DNA of 64,000 bases, from contig CAZAGI010000021.1 in assembly GCA_964484765.1 (NCBI GenBank), positions 33,465 through 97,464 on the forward strand, written 5' to 3'. Numbering within the stretch: the first letter of the stretch is position 1; every line of letters starts with the position of its first letter. Source of the DNA: DSVQ01 sp964484765. Its GTDB lineage: Bacteria; Planctomycetota; Planctomycetia; Planctomycetales; Planctomycetaceae. Positions 17,994-27,281 of the stretch are shown here, one piece after another. The notes under the pieces are model-generated. The model saw only the letters and a list, made by a program, of their open reading frames with translations, ran no database searches and was not told the origin of the DNA. A program made the translations under genes and the position numbers.

Positions 17994-19013
17994 CTATTTG
18001 TTCCCTGGTTCGCGGGAAGATCGTTTGAAGAGAAGCAGCAGGTAGACAATGGAAGGTGCGACGATGCTGATTCCGACGGCTGTGCTACCGACCATCCACC
18101 AGAGCACATTGGCCGGTGCTTTTGCCAAGTCCTCCGTGATCGACGGTGGCACGATGAAGGGGAACTGAGAGAGACCCCAGCCGCAGGTGACTGCACCCAC
18201 GGTGGTCGCCGCTCCGATGACGGCAATATCAACCTTGCCGCGCCACATCGCGATCAAGGAGACGACTCCCGCCAGCACTGAAGTGCCGACCATCGGCCAG
18301 CCCCGAGTGAAGAAACCTTCCCGCAAGGACTGAGCCTCCAGGCCCACGAAGACCAAGCCGACAAGGGCCAGAATTCCCATCCACATGCCGGTCGCTAACG
18401 AGCGTTGTCGCCACACGTCGCGTAACTCGTCGTCGCCGATCTGCATGGCTTCTCGCGTCAAAAAGAACGCCGACAGATAGGCCGACATGCCCACTGCAAA
18501 AAAGGCCGTAAAGATCGACAGGGGAGAAATCCAGCCGACCAGGAAGTCTCCGGTGAAGCGGCCATCGGCAGTCACTTCCAGACGGCCGGATGCGATGGCT
18601 CCCACGCTCGCGCCGAGAAAGAACGGGGCCATCGTCGAGGCCAGGGCAAACACGGTTCCCCACAGTCTTTGTTGAGAGACCGCGCCGACAGCGTAAGCTC
18701 GAAACGCGAACGCCGCGCCTCGAAAGACAATGCCCACCAGCGCCAGCAGCAAAGGCACGAACAACGCTTGCGAGATCGCGGCCCAGGCAGCAGGAAAGGC
18801 GTTGGTCAGCAGCATCAGCACGAACAGCAACCACACGTGATTGGCTTCCCAGACGGGTCCGATGGCCGTTTGAATCAAGCGACGTTCTTTGTCACTGGAC
18901 TGAAAGGCGGTGTTAAATTCCCAGATGCCTCCGCCGAAATCAGCACCCCCGAAGATCGCATATAGCGTCAGCGCCGCGAGAATCACGAACAAGATCAGAG
19001 ACTCAGGCCCCAT
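17994..19013 (-). CDS. cydB: Cytochrome bd-type quinol oxidase subunit II
   Basis: This 339-residue protein has about eight membrane helices and CydB signatures (FGGADFGGGIWEF, GPVWEANHVWL). It pairs with the haem-bearing subunit I encoded just upstream. The ATG at 19013 overlaps the end of cydA by 11 nt. No CydX-like small subunit is visible between or after them. Confidence 0.92.
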   Translation of the reverse strand: MGPESLILFVILAALTLYAIFGGADFGGGIWEFNTAFQSSDKERRLIQTAIGPVWEANHVWLLFVLMLLTNAFPAAWAAISQALFVPLLLALVGIVFRGAAFAFRAYAVGAVSQQRLWGTVFALASTMAPFFLGASVGAIASGRLEVTADGRFTGDFLVGWISPLSIFTAFFAVGMSAYLSAFFLTREAMQIGDDELRDVWRQRSLATGMWMGILALVGLVFVGLEAQSLREGFFTRGWPMVGTSVLAGVVSLIAMWRGKVDIAVIGAATTVGAVTCGWGLSQFPFIVPPSITEDLAKAPANVLWWMVGSTAVGISIVAPSIVYLLLLFKRSSREPGNK

Positions 19014-20319
19014 CGGTTTTGGACTCCAACGGGACGCGAGCCAGAAGTTGCAACACCGCAACCGTGCCCACCGCCAGAATGACGTAAATCGCCATCGCGA
19101 CGGCAAAGATTCCGCCGATGCCGGGAGCGCGGGTCACGGCTTCTTTCGTTCGCATAACGCCTTGAACGATCCACGGCTGGCGACCGACCTCCGTGACGAC
19201 CCAACCGGCCTCCAGCGCCAAAACGACGATGGGGCCAGAGACAATCAGCGATATCAAAAACAGGCGACCTTCCGGCAGCCTACGATGTCGCAGCCAAACG
19301 CCAACAGTCCACGCTGATATCGCCAGCAGCAGTGTGCCCGCCCCGACCATGACTTGGAAGGCCATGTGAACCACAAACACAGGAGGACGATTCTCTTTTG
19401 GGAAGGCATTTAATCCTTTGACTTCGGCCTCCGAATCCCCGTAGGCCAGCCACGATAACAGTCGCGGTATCTCAATCGCGTAATGGGTCTGCCCCGTGGA
19501 TTCATCGGGAATGCCGCCGATACGAAGCGGTGCGCCACGAACGGTTTCAAACTGTCCTTCCATCGCTGCGAGTTTGATCGGCTGGGACTGAGCCACAACA
19601 TGTGCTGCCCAGTCGCCAACGGCAAATTGGACCGGGGTGAATAAGACGCCTAACGAAAGACCGAGCGCCATCGCCCGGCGATTGTACAGCGAGTTGTGGC
19701 CGCGCAGACGCAGAGTGGCGTAATACGCTGCCACGAGAAATCCAGTCACCATGTAAGCCGCCACGATCATGTGCGTCGTTTGCATCGCGGTAGCCGGGTT
19801 GAGCATGGCGGCAATCGGATCAGCTTCGACAACTCGGCCCTCCTCCATTCGAAATCCCTGCGGCAGGTTCATCCAGGCGTTCGCCGTCACGACAAACCAG
19901 GCCGAAGCGAAGCCTGCGGCAGCAATGGGAAAGCCGCTCAGCCAATGCACGTGCGGCGACAGCCTGTCCCAGCCGTAGAGGTAGATGCCTGCAAAAATCG
20001 CTTCGATGAAAAAGGCAAATCCTTCCAACGTGAATGGCAGTCCAATGACAGCGCCGAAACGCCCCATGAACTCGGGCCAAAGCAGACCCAGTTCAAACGA
20101 CAGCACCGTTCCAGAAACAGCGCCCACGGCAAACAAGACCGCGAACGCTTTCGACCAACGGCGAGCCAGCGTGCGACAGAGTGCGTCGCCAGTCCGCAGG
20201 AAACGCCACTCAGCGAACAGCAAAAGTACCGGCAAACCGACACCCAAACAAGCGAAAACGATGTGAAAACCCAGCGTCAACGCCATCTGCATGCGAGCAT
20301 AGAACAGGTTCTCAAGCAT
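19003..20319 (-). CDS. cydA: Cytochrome bd-type quinol oxidase subunit I (CIO-like)
   Basis: The 438-residue protein carries the haem ligands (His19 in LGFHIVFA, then a His in helix 5 and a Met in the C-terminal third). The Q-loop is short, as in cyanide-insensitive oxidases (CioA). It reduces O2 to water at the inner membrane with high affinity and no proton pumping, and resists sulfide and cyanide, which fits the sulfide-oxidation genes nearby. Confidence 0.93.
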   Translation of the reverse strand: MLENLFYARMQMALTLGFHIVFACLGVGLPVLLLFAEWRFLRTGDALCRTLARRWSKAFAVLFAVGAVSGTVLSFELGLLWPEFMGRFGAVIGLPFTLEGFAFFIEAIFAGIYLYGWDRLSPHVHWLSGFPIAAAGFASAWFVVTANAWMNLPQGFRMEEGRVVEADPIAAMLNPATAMQTTHMIVAAYMVTGFLVAAYYATLRLRGHNSLYNRRAMALGLSLGVLFTPVQFAVGDWAAHVVAQSQPIKLAAMEGQFETVRGAPLRIGGIPDESTGQTHYAIEIPRLLSWLAYGDSEAEVKGLNAFPKENRPPVFVVHMAFQVMVGAGTLLLAISAWTVGVWLRHRRLPEGRLFLISLIVSGPIVVLALEAGWVVTEVGRQPWIVQGVMRTKEAVTRAPGIGGIFAVAMAIYVILAVGTVAVLQLLARVPLESKTDGA

Positions 20320-20373
20320 CGGATTCCCTTATATTGTCTTTTGAGTCGATCAGGCCAACGGTTCTGGGTTGTG

Positions 20374-21303
20374 TCATGGTTGTTGACTCAAGGGGTCGGC
20401 TCGGCGTTGTACTCGCCAAGCCTCGCTTCCACTGGCAAATGACTCTTGAGGTCGAATGTCGGTCGGTCGTGTCCGTCTTGGGCGTCGTCTCCGTTCGGCA
20501 ATCAACAAAGCAAGTCCGAACGCGGCTCGGGTCCGCCCGCGACGGAGCGCCGTCAGGGTGGCGCTGTCGGAGGGGCCGGCCGGGATGTCGAAGAACTCCA
20601 CCGCCCCCGTCTCCATGTCGTACAGGCCGTACACCAGCCGGGTCTCACCCCGTTCCATTGCGGCCTTCACGAGGGGGCTGTCCCGAAGTATGCCAAGAGC
20701 CTGCTGCCTCGCATTCTCCGCGGCCACGCGGTCCACCACTTCGGCGTCGTGCCGATGGTCGCAATCGATGACCTGTTTATGGATGCCCTTCATGTGCGTC
20801 TGCAACGCCCGCAAATGGTCGTGCAGCGGCTGCTCACCGGCCTCGCACACCGCTTCGATGGCCCCGCATCCCTTATGACCCAAGATGACGAGGAGCGGGA
20901 CGTGCAGGAGTTCCACGGCGTATTCGAATGAGGCCAGCACGTCGTCATCCACCACGTTCCCGGCGTTGCGAACCTCGAAGATGCTCCCGGCCCGCTGATC
21001 GAAGATGAACTCCGGGGAAACGCGGCTGTCCGAGCAACTGAGGGTCGCGGCGAACGGGTGCTGGCCCTTCGCCGTCCGACGGCGGTGGGCATCGTCGTAG
21101 CGGGTGTCTGTCGTTTGAGTACGGCGGGAGTTCACGAACCGGATGTTGCCGCTGCGGAGTTCGGTCAGAGCGGCCTCCGGGTCGCTCGGAGGAGGCGTGG
21201 TGGCGGTTTCTTCCCAATAGCTTGCACACCAGTACGCCACGAGGGCGACAAGTGTGATGAGGACGATCGGCAAGAAGATGTGCCTCAACCGATGTGGTTT
21301 CAT
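20374..21303 (-). CDS. Membrane-anchored beta-carbonic anhydrase
   Basis: An N-terminal membrane helix (FLPIVLITLVALVAYWC) precedes a beta-carbonic anhydrase domain. The zinc ligands are Cys90 and Asp92 in LSCSDSRVSPE, and His143 and Cys146 in HKGCGA. The C-terminal ~60 residues extend past the family and are Arg-rich. It would hydrate CO2 at the periplasmic face of the membrane. Confidence 0.92.
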   Translation of the reverse strand: MKPHRLRHIFLPIVLITLVALVAYWCASYWEETATTPPPSDPEAALTELRSGNIRFVNSRRTQTTDTRYDDAHRRRTAKGQHPFAATLSCSDSRVSPEFIFDQRAGSIFEVRNAGNVVDDDVLASFEYAVELLHVPLLVILGHKGCGAIEAVCEAGEQPLHDHLRALQTHMKGIHKQVIDCDHRHDAEVVDRVAAENARQQALGILRDSPLVKAAMERGETRLVYGLYDMETGAVEFFDIPAGPSDSATLTALRRGRTRAAFGLALLIAERRRRPRRTRPTDIRPQESFASGSEAWRVQRRADPLSQQP

Positions 21304-21434
21304 GCTTCGACTCCGTGTGTCGCGATCACAAGCTCGGACGTGCCGCAGCTTCGATTAATCGGGGAGATAAAGTTGTCGGGATGATCCAACCAGAAGAGAA
21401 ACGAGAAAGAATGCCAACATATAGCACCACGACA

Positions 21435-22028
21435 TCATTGCCCTCCTTCCGGAACTTCGATCCAGAACCAGCCTCGCAAATCTCCGACTGCGAAACCTAC
21501 CGCTTGATCTTCGGGATAATGCGCGGTCAATTCCGCCCGCACAGCTTCTCCGATCTGGGTGGACGAACCGTGACAGACGACACACTGGTCTTTCAAGAAA
21601 ATCGGCAGCAAGACGCCGAGCCGACCGTCGGAATGAGCCGCGATCTTCGCCTCCGCAGCCTGGTCCCGAACCCACTCGCGCGCCCACTCCGGCGGCTGGT
21701 TCGCAGGATTCCGGAGCTTGAAGGATGTCCTTCCGATGCGCAGCCGCTGCTCGTTGGATACGGCTTGTGCGATCGTGGGAGCCTGCTCTTTGCAGACGGC
21801 TACCGCCTTCACCAGGCCGTCTGATTTGCCAACTGTTTCGAGTTGGTGGGTGAGACGACCGAACAGCTCGTCACGGGCACCGACAGCCAATGCTCGCTGT
21901 TGACGTTGTGGCTCAGTCAGGTCCGACTCTGACACGGGATTCCAGCGCGGAAGTGAAGGCGCACTTCGATCCATACAACCGGCTACAACGGCTGTCAGAG
22001 CAACAATTATCGACCAGAACCATTTCAT
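21435..22028 (-). CDS. DUF3365 c-type haem lipoprotein
   Basis: The start at 22028 gives a lipoprotein signal (WSIIVALTAVVAGC). The domain VCKEQAPTIAQAVSNEQ, then CVVCHGSS, is DUF3365, a PAS-like periplasmic haem c domain also found in Tll0287-type proteins. CVVCH binds one haem. The gene follows the carbonic anhydrase and cydAB on the same strand, so it may be a redox sensor or carrier of this respiratory block. Confidence 0.85.
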   Translation of the reverse strand: MKWFWSIIVALTAVVAGCMDRSAPSLPRWNPVSESDLTEPQRQQRALAVGARDELFGRLTHQLETVGKSDGLVKAVAVCKEQAPTIAQAVSNEQRLRIGRTSFKLRNPANQPPEWAREWVRDQAAEAKIAAHSDGRLGVLLPIFLKDQCVVCHGSSTQIGEAVRAELTAHYPEDQAVGFAVGDLRGWFWIEVPEGGQ

Positions 22029-22063
22029 AAGTCCGTTCCTTCCCAATGAACCGGGATGTAGCC

Positions 22064-22092
22064 GTGAACCGTCTTGCTGACGGTTCACAGTG
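22064..22092. promoter_or_regulatory. Wide-spaced CRP-like half-sites
   Basis: GTGAACCG and CGGTTCAC form an inverted repeat 36-64 nt upstream of the DUF3365 start. The spacing between GTGA and TCAC is one helical turn (10 bp) longer than at 13215 or 7491, so both halves would face the same side of the DNA. It could instead be an RNA hairpin. Confidence 0.35.
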
Positions 22093-22232
22093 AGGGTCAA
22101 CGCAGCGTCCGCGATGGGAACCGTGTCGGTGATTTCCCATCCGGGAAGGATCTCTACTTGAGGGTCAGGGCGCTCTTGTCGAAGCACTGTACAAGAACAC
22201 GGTTGTTGCGATGGCAGGATGACTTCCGTCCC

Positions 22233-23879
22233 TCATTGCCCCCAGGCCCGATACGAGCCTCGCGAGCCATCCGAAACGACCGCATCTTGACTGAAAACCA
22301 CCGGAGCGAGATCCGTCGCGTAGGCCCTTCCTTCACGACGGGGTGAAATGACCGCGTACTTCCTGAGATATGCCAAGAGCGAGTCGTGCAGCAGGATCGG
22401 GGAAATCTTGACGTCCTGCACGTTTTTGATTCGACAGATGATGTCGAGCGGCTCGCCACGTCGTTCACAACTGGCGATGCTGTAGCGGGCATCGTTTTCC
22501 ACGATACGGCTCGCGACGCGAACTTCCCGCACGCGATTGCCAGTTTTCGCCCGTACCTCGTACCACATCTGCATCCCTGATGCGCGCGGCCCCCAACCCC
22601 CGGAGAGCTTGGACGGGTCTTGGGAGTAAACCAGTTCCAGTTCGTTTTCGAGATAAGCTCGCAACTGACGACCGGTCACCCAGCCGGTCTTCACTCGGGA
22701 ATCCATCGGCAGCAAGTTCCAGAGATCGCCAATTGTCAGATCACCAGCCGGGATCGGGATACCAAAGCGGAATCCGTTCGAGAACCCAATATCAACTTGG
22801 GTCGAGTCGCGGATCGCGTCCGTGATGAAATCATCGGCGTTTGTTTCCAGAACGTCGTAACGCATCATCGGCGTGAGCGTGCGACCGACCACCAGATTGG
22901 CTCGTCGTCGATAAGGAGCCAGAGACTGGTCAACCAACTTCTTTACGCCGGCGTGTTCCGCGTAGGTCTCGGCAGTCACGGGGATCAACTGAAACATGTG
23001 ATTGGCGACTCGACCGTCAGCGCTGAGGGTGAGATCTAGCCGTCCCAAGAATGAGCCCATCGCGGCGGACTCGACGATGATGACCTTCCCTTCGAGGATC
23101 GGCTCAAGGGTGCGTTCATGCGTATGGCCTGAGAGGATCACATCAAAACCGGGGATTTGCCTCGCGAGATGCCGCGTGACGGTCAATCCGGTATGCGTCA
23201 GACCGACCACCAAATCCGCGCGTTCCTTGGTACGCAGTTCCCCAACAAACTCTCGCAGTCCCTCGATGCGGGTGGTATCGAGCCCTTCATACTCGAAGGG
23301 GGAATGCCGTTCGCTGGCTTTGAGATCGGTGACGCCCACGAAGGCGACACGTAGGCCCTGCTTCTCAATCACGGCGGACGGAGCAAACAGACGTTCTCCG
23401 GACGTTTTGTCGTGCAAGTTGTAGCAAGTCACCTGGGCGGTTAACTGCTTCATCAGTTCGCGGAATCGCTGTGGGCCATAGGTCGGTTCCCAATTGCCAG
23501 GAACGAAGACATCCGCTTCAAGTGCATTCAGCGGTTTGAGGATCACCTCGCCTTCGGACCAGGCGGCCGGCCCCGAGCCTTGAAATTCGTCGCCGCCGTC
23601 GGCAATGAACGCGGGCCCGCTCACGTTCGCGAGTTCGCGATCGATGGCGGTTTTTAGGCGCGCGAAGCCACCCATCGACTGGAACTCGGGGATCTCTCCC
23701 GGCAGGTAATCGGAATGTGTTTCCAACTGAGCATGGATATCCGTGAAGTGCAGCAGCGTGAGTTTTCGACCAGCGGATTCTGTTTGGGACGTTTGCGCCT
23801 GTAGCACCCGACCGCTCAGAAATTGCGAGCTGAGCAACGCGGTCGCTGACGCATTGAAAGCACGACGGTTCATCGACAT
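22233..23879 (-). CDS. SoxB-like 5'-nucleotidase/metallophosphoesterase
   Basis: The 548-residue product has a short twin-arginine-like leader (MNRRAFNAS) and the 5'-nucleotidase layout: LLHFTDIHAQL, GGDEFQGSG, GNWEPTYG and SGHTHERT bind two metal ions, and the C-terminal domain holds the substrate cleft. The GGDxxQGSGxxxW and GxWExTYG blocks are closer to SoxB than to UshA. No other sox gene is nearby, so a thiosulfohydrolase role is only a possibility. Confidence 0.85.
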   Translation of the reverse strand: MSMNRRAFNASATALLSSQFLSGRVLQAQTSQTESAGRKLTLLHFTDIHAQLETHSDYLPGEIPEFQSMGGFARLKTAIDRELANVSGPAFIADGGDEFQGSGPAAWSEGEVILKPLNALEADVFVPGNWEPTYGPQRFRELMKQLTAQVTCYNLHDKTSGERLFAPSAVIEKQGLRVAFVGVTDLKASERHSPFEYEGLDTTRIEGLREFVGELRTKERADLVVGLTHTGLTVTRHLARQIPGFDVILSGHTHERTLEPILEGKVIIVESAAMGSFLGRLDLTLSADGRVANHMFQLIPVTAETYAEHAGVKKLVDQSLAPYRRRANLVVGRTLTPMMRYDVLETNADDFITDAIRDSTQVDIGFSNGFRFGIPIPAGDLTIGDLWNLLPMDSRVKTGWVTGRQLRAYLENELELVYSQDPSKLSGGWGPRASGMQMWYEVRAKTGNRVREVRVASRIVENDARYSIASCERRGEPLDIICRIKNVQDVKISPILLHDSLLAYLRKYAVISPRREGRAYATDLAPVVFSQDAVVSDGSRGSYRAWGQ

Positions 23880-23984
23880 AACACCTCTCCGTTGTGATGT
23901 TGAAGTATAGGTACGGGCCGCAACGACACTGGGTCGTGCGGCTGGATTCCAGCAAGAGGATGTGCTAGACGCTTGAAACTGCGG

Positions 23985-25154
23985 CTATTGAACTCGGACC
24001 ACCGTATATCCGTCCATTTGGCGATTAATCAGTGCCGTCATGGCGGAAGTCACAATGACGACTCCCTCTGCAACATCGCGATGGGGAATGTTCTTGCGAG
24101 CCAGTGTCTGGCCACAGATCATCACGTCCACGCCAGCGGCTCTCAGGTCGGAGATCAAGCTGGCGTTCAGATTCTTTTCCATCTTGGTTTGTTTCATGTA
24201 AGCTTCATCTGTGAGTGCGGTTGCGGCCGCGTCACCGTGCAACACCACCGTGATGCGAACGTCGGTCGCCTTCAGTCCAGCCGCTCCGTAAAGATTGAGC
24301 AGGCGGGCGGCACGTTCGAGACCGGCGTTGATCTCCGCAGGTTTTGCCGCAGCGGTGACGTCGAAAACGACGCGGGCTCCGATTCGCGGTCCTTCAGGGG
24401 CTCCCGTCAGCACTGCAACAGCACCTGTACCCTCTATGAGAAACGTCGCCAGCCCGGTCATTTCCTTGAGCTTCTGGAATTCGACGAAGTAGTTCTCCTT
24501 GAGAAGTCCTTTCCTCTCGCCGACTCTGCGAAACCCGCAGTCCTTGATCTCGGATTCAAAGACTTCCTGTCCCGCTCGCACATGGTTCATGACCCAGTCG
24601 GTGCTGGTCCCCTCAACGCGGCGGAAGTCGATCAAGATGATCTGTCCACCGGGCTTCAGGGCGCGATGCAGCGACGCCATTGTCTTGAGCGGAAACTCGA
24701 AGTGATGGTATGTGTCGCAGATGAAGGCGACATCGACGGACTCGGCGGGGAGTTCTGTCGAGTCGGCTGTGCAGAGCAACGTCTCGACGTTCTTTTGCCC
24801 GGCCTCGCGACTGGTGGTGATGATGTGATCCAGAAACTTCTGCGAGATATCCACGGCGATCACTCGACCGTCCTTGCCCACGGCGTCGGAGAACAGTCGC
24901 GTGAACAGCCCGGTCCCGGCACCGACGTCGGCCACGGTCAGGCCGGGCTTCAATTGGCAGGCCGCGACGATCTCCTTCCGGCGTGCGAAGACCTCGCGGC
25001 TCTCGATCTCAAACTTGCCCTGAAACTCCTTCAGGTCCGGATCGCGGAACGAATCGTTGATTCCGGGTTTAACGCTCTGATCCTGAGCGAGCGCCGATGA
25101 AAACGTCGACACGGCCAGTGCGAACAATAAGAACAGTCGCGTACAATGTCGCAT
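23985..25154 (-). CDS. Exported SAM methyltransferase - DsrE-like fusion
   Basis: A signal peptide (LFLLFALAVSTFSSALAQ) precedes a class I methyltransferase (VADVGAGTGLF at residues 74-84, then CDTYHHFEFP) and a C-terminal DsrE/F-like domain (about 250-389: ARLLNLYGAAGLKATDVRI, ICGQTLARKN). The start at 25154 puts the leader at the N-terminus. A periplasmic methyltransferase lacks an obvious SAM supply, so the role is unclear. DsrE domains bind or carry sulfur, which suits the sulfide context. Confidence 0.8.
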   Translation of the reverse strand: MRHCTRLFLLFALAVSTFSSALAQDQSVKPGINDSFRDPDLKEFQGKFEIESREVFARRKEIVAACQLKPGLTVADVGAGTGLFTRLFSDAVGKDGRVIAVDISQKFLDHIITTSREAGQKNVETLLCTADSTELPAESVDVAFICDTYHHFEFPLKTMASLHRALKPGGQIILIDFRRVEGTSTDWVMNHVRAGQEVFESEIKDCGFRRVGERKGLLKENYFVEFQKLKEMTGLATFLIEGTGAVAVLTGAPEGPRIGARVVFDVTAAAKPAEINAGLERAARLLNLYGAAGLKATDVRITVVLHGDAAATALTDEAYMKQTKMEKNLNASLISDLRAAGVDVMICGQTLARKNIPHRDVAEGVVIVTSAMTALINRQMDGYTVVRVQ

Positions 25155-25170
25155 GAGTCGAGTTCCTGGT

Positions 25171-25803
25171 TTAAGTGGTTGGTGGTTCAAAGGGTGACAC
25201 ACGCTGAAAGACGCAGTAGATGAATTGCTGCTCCTTTCCTGCCGGAGTCACATGGACGTAGGGCTGCTCCTGGAGCAACTGGAATCGTGGTCCGAGTTCA
25301 TTGCAAAGCTCGGCCGAATCATACCGGCAGATTTCCAGGCCACTACATTTCTCCGGACCATTCAGCGCGAACGTGCCAATGATCAAATGGCCTCCAGCGC
25401 GAACAGACCGGGTTGCCAGTTCGACATATTTCCGGCGGTCTTCGGGGTCGGTCAGAAAGTGAAAGACAGCCCGGTCGTGCCACAACTCGAATTGGCCGAG
25501 ATCACGTATCTGCGTGATGTCCGCAACGATCCATGAGGCCCGATCTGCTTGGCTGCCTAAGCGGGTTTTCGCAAGTTCGAGCGCGGTAGCCGATATATCG
25601 AGAACTGTCACCGCGCCGAAACCTGTGGCCAGTAGTGCGCCCACGAGGCGCGACGTGCTGCCTCCAACATCAATCACGCGGCCCTGTTGCGGCGAGACGG
25701 CCTTGATGAGTTCCAGGGAAATCCTTGGCTTGCTCTCGAACCAACTCACATCGGTGTCCGCCTTTGTTTGATAGATCGAATTCCAGTGTTGTTGAGGTGT
25801 CAT
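25171..25803 (-). CDS. Class I SAM-dependent methyltransferase
   Basis: The 210-residue cytoplasmic protein starts MTPQQHWNSIYQTKADTDVS and has the SAM motif VIDVGGSTSRLVG followed by VLDISATALELAK. Small HWNxxYxxK methyltransferases of this type often act on thiols or toxic metalloid compounds. It ends 16 nt before the exported methyltransferase gene on the same strand, so the pair is probably one operon. Confidence 0.85.
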   Translation of the reverse strand: MTPQQHWNSIYQTKADTDVSWFESKPRISLELIKAVSPQQGRVIDVGGSTSRLVGALLATGFGAVTVLDISATALELAKTRLGSQADRASWIVADITQIRDLGQFELWHDRAVFHFLTDPEDRRKYVELATRSVRAGGHLIIGTFALNGPEKCSGLEICRYDSAELCNELGPRFQLLQEQPYVHVTPAGKEQQFIYCVFQRVSPFEPPTT

Positions 25804-25843
25804 CGGTTGTGCCTTTGAAAGCCGCAGTGAGGAACCGCTGCCG

Positions 25844-27223
25844 TCACTTGGTCCTGGGGAAACGCAAAACCGCTCCGGCCAGCATTCCTGTCTGTTCAAT
25901 ATGTCCTGTAACCGTGTGCTCAGAATCAGCGTCACGATAAACGAGATGCATATGGATGGTCGTACCTGGATGCGTGATCTCTCCCGCGGCGTCGTGCGCG
26001 AAGACTCCGACCAGGGAACCCTGACGTTTATCGAATTCCGCTTCATACGGACGACTCGTGCCGGACAGTTCGATTTGATTGCGCCTCGAATGCAGCGGGC
26101 AAGCACCGTGAATCACATGGAGCTTCAATTGGGCAAATGTCCCCTCAATGACAAACACAAACGGCTTCTTGACGTTGAGGCCAGCTTTTGTTGCCGCATC
26201 GGCGATGAACTGATCGAACTCCGCGAACCCGACGTTGGCTACGACTTGATGCTCCGTCCAGGTCGGAACATCAGCCCCCACCAACAAAGTCGCCTGGATG
26301 TCAGAGACATCACCTGGTTCCAGCCGGCCATCATCACCCACTCGCGTGATCGTGGCGTTGCCGTTCTGAATCGTGATCTCGCCGCCGAGTTGTTCGAGTG
26401 CGCCCACTCCGAAGAAATGCGGGCGATCACTCAACGACTTGAGTGGCACGCGTCCATGGTGTTTCTGTTGGCCGATGGCCTCGTGCATACTTCCGAACTG
26501 AATGATGGTTCCGTCCCAGGTCTCTGGCACGGGCTGACTCCCGTCGTCCAGTTTGGGCAGGGTATAAGGCATGTGTACCTCGTCCATGCCATTCTGGATA
26601 AACCGACTGACCAGTTTCGCGTGCTCTTGAACCAACATCACGACATACGGGTCGTCAGACTGATATTTGACCTTCATTCCTTTGGTCGTCTCTTCATAGG
26701 TCAGCGTGTATTTGTCCGAGTGCTTGATGAGTTCGACGAAGATTGGATGAAACGTCATGGGAGGCAAGGGATTGTTCCCCACGACCCGGCCTTCCATTGC
26801 TGGCACATGCTCCTGAAGCAGACTAGCGATCTTTTCATCGTCGGATTCCGTGACGGCCTCCGCGCCATCAGGCAGGTTGTTGATCGTCCGTTGAATCTTG
26901 TCGCGATCAGCGAACATCACGTGCAGGGTTGTCATATCGCCTCGCATTCCTCCCATCGCTCCCGGACCACGGCCCGTTCCGCCCGGCCCCGGTCCCATCT
27001 TTCCAGGACCACCATGGGCGTGTTCCTTCAACTCTGAAGGCTGTGCCTGGTCAGCCGTAGTCGGTTCCGCATCGATCTTCTCAGTCGGTGCTACTGGTTC
27101 AACTTGCGCAATGGTTGATGGCTCGCGATCAGGTTTGCCGCTGGTATCGGTTTTCGATTGTGGCTGACATCCCACGGCGGTGATGACGACGGCAAGGCCG
27201 AGGCTGACAAATGCAAATCTCAT
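25844..27223 (-). CDS. Lipoprotein with acetolactate-decarboxylase-like domain
   Basis: The 459-residue product has a lipobox (AVVITAVGC), a Gly/Met/His-rich linker (residues 72-95) and an alpha-helical domain (MTFHPIFVELIKHSDKYTL). The C-terminal half resembles alpha-acetolactate decarboxylase: FFGVGALEQLGGE, LKLHVIHG, then IHMHL and GHIEQ, which keeps the three-histidine zinc site. It is surface- or periplasm-anchored, unlike the cytoplasmic enzyme, so the activity is uncertain. Confidence 0.7.
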   Translation of the reverse strand: MRFAFVSLGLAVVITAVGCQPQSKTDTSGKPDREPSTIAQVEPVAPTEKIDAEPTTADQAQPSELKEHAHGGPGKMGPGPGGTGRGPGAMGGMRGDMTTLHVMFADRDKIQRTINNLPDGAEAVTESDDEKIASLLQEHVPAMEGRVVGNNPLPPMTFHPIFVELIKHSDKYTLTYEETTKGMKVKYQSDDPYVVMLVQEHAKLVSRFIQNGMDEVHMPYTLPKLDDGSQPVPETWDGTIIQFGSMHEAIGQQKHHGRVPLKSLSDRPHFFGVGALEQLGGEITIQNGNATITRVGDDGRLEPGDVSDIQATLLVGADVPTWTEHQVVANVGFAEFDQFIADAATKAGLNVKKPFVFVIEGTFAQLKLHVIHGACPLHSRRNQIELSGTSRPYEAEFDKRQGSLVGVFAHDAAGEITHPGTTIHMHLVYRDADSEHTVTGHIEQTGMLAGAVLRFPRTK

Positions 27224-27281
27224 TGTGACGGAACTCTCTGTGAGACGAGTGTGTGAGCATTGCGGAAAAGCAGCAGCATGA

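Noticed and set aside
22233..23879. Full sox sulfur-oxidation operon
   Set aside because: Only a SoxB-like protein is present; no soxA, soxX, soxY, soxZ or soxC is nearby.
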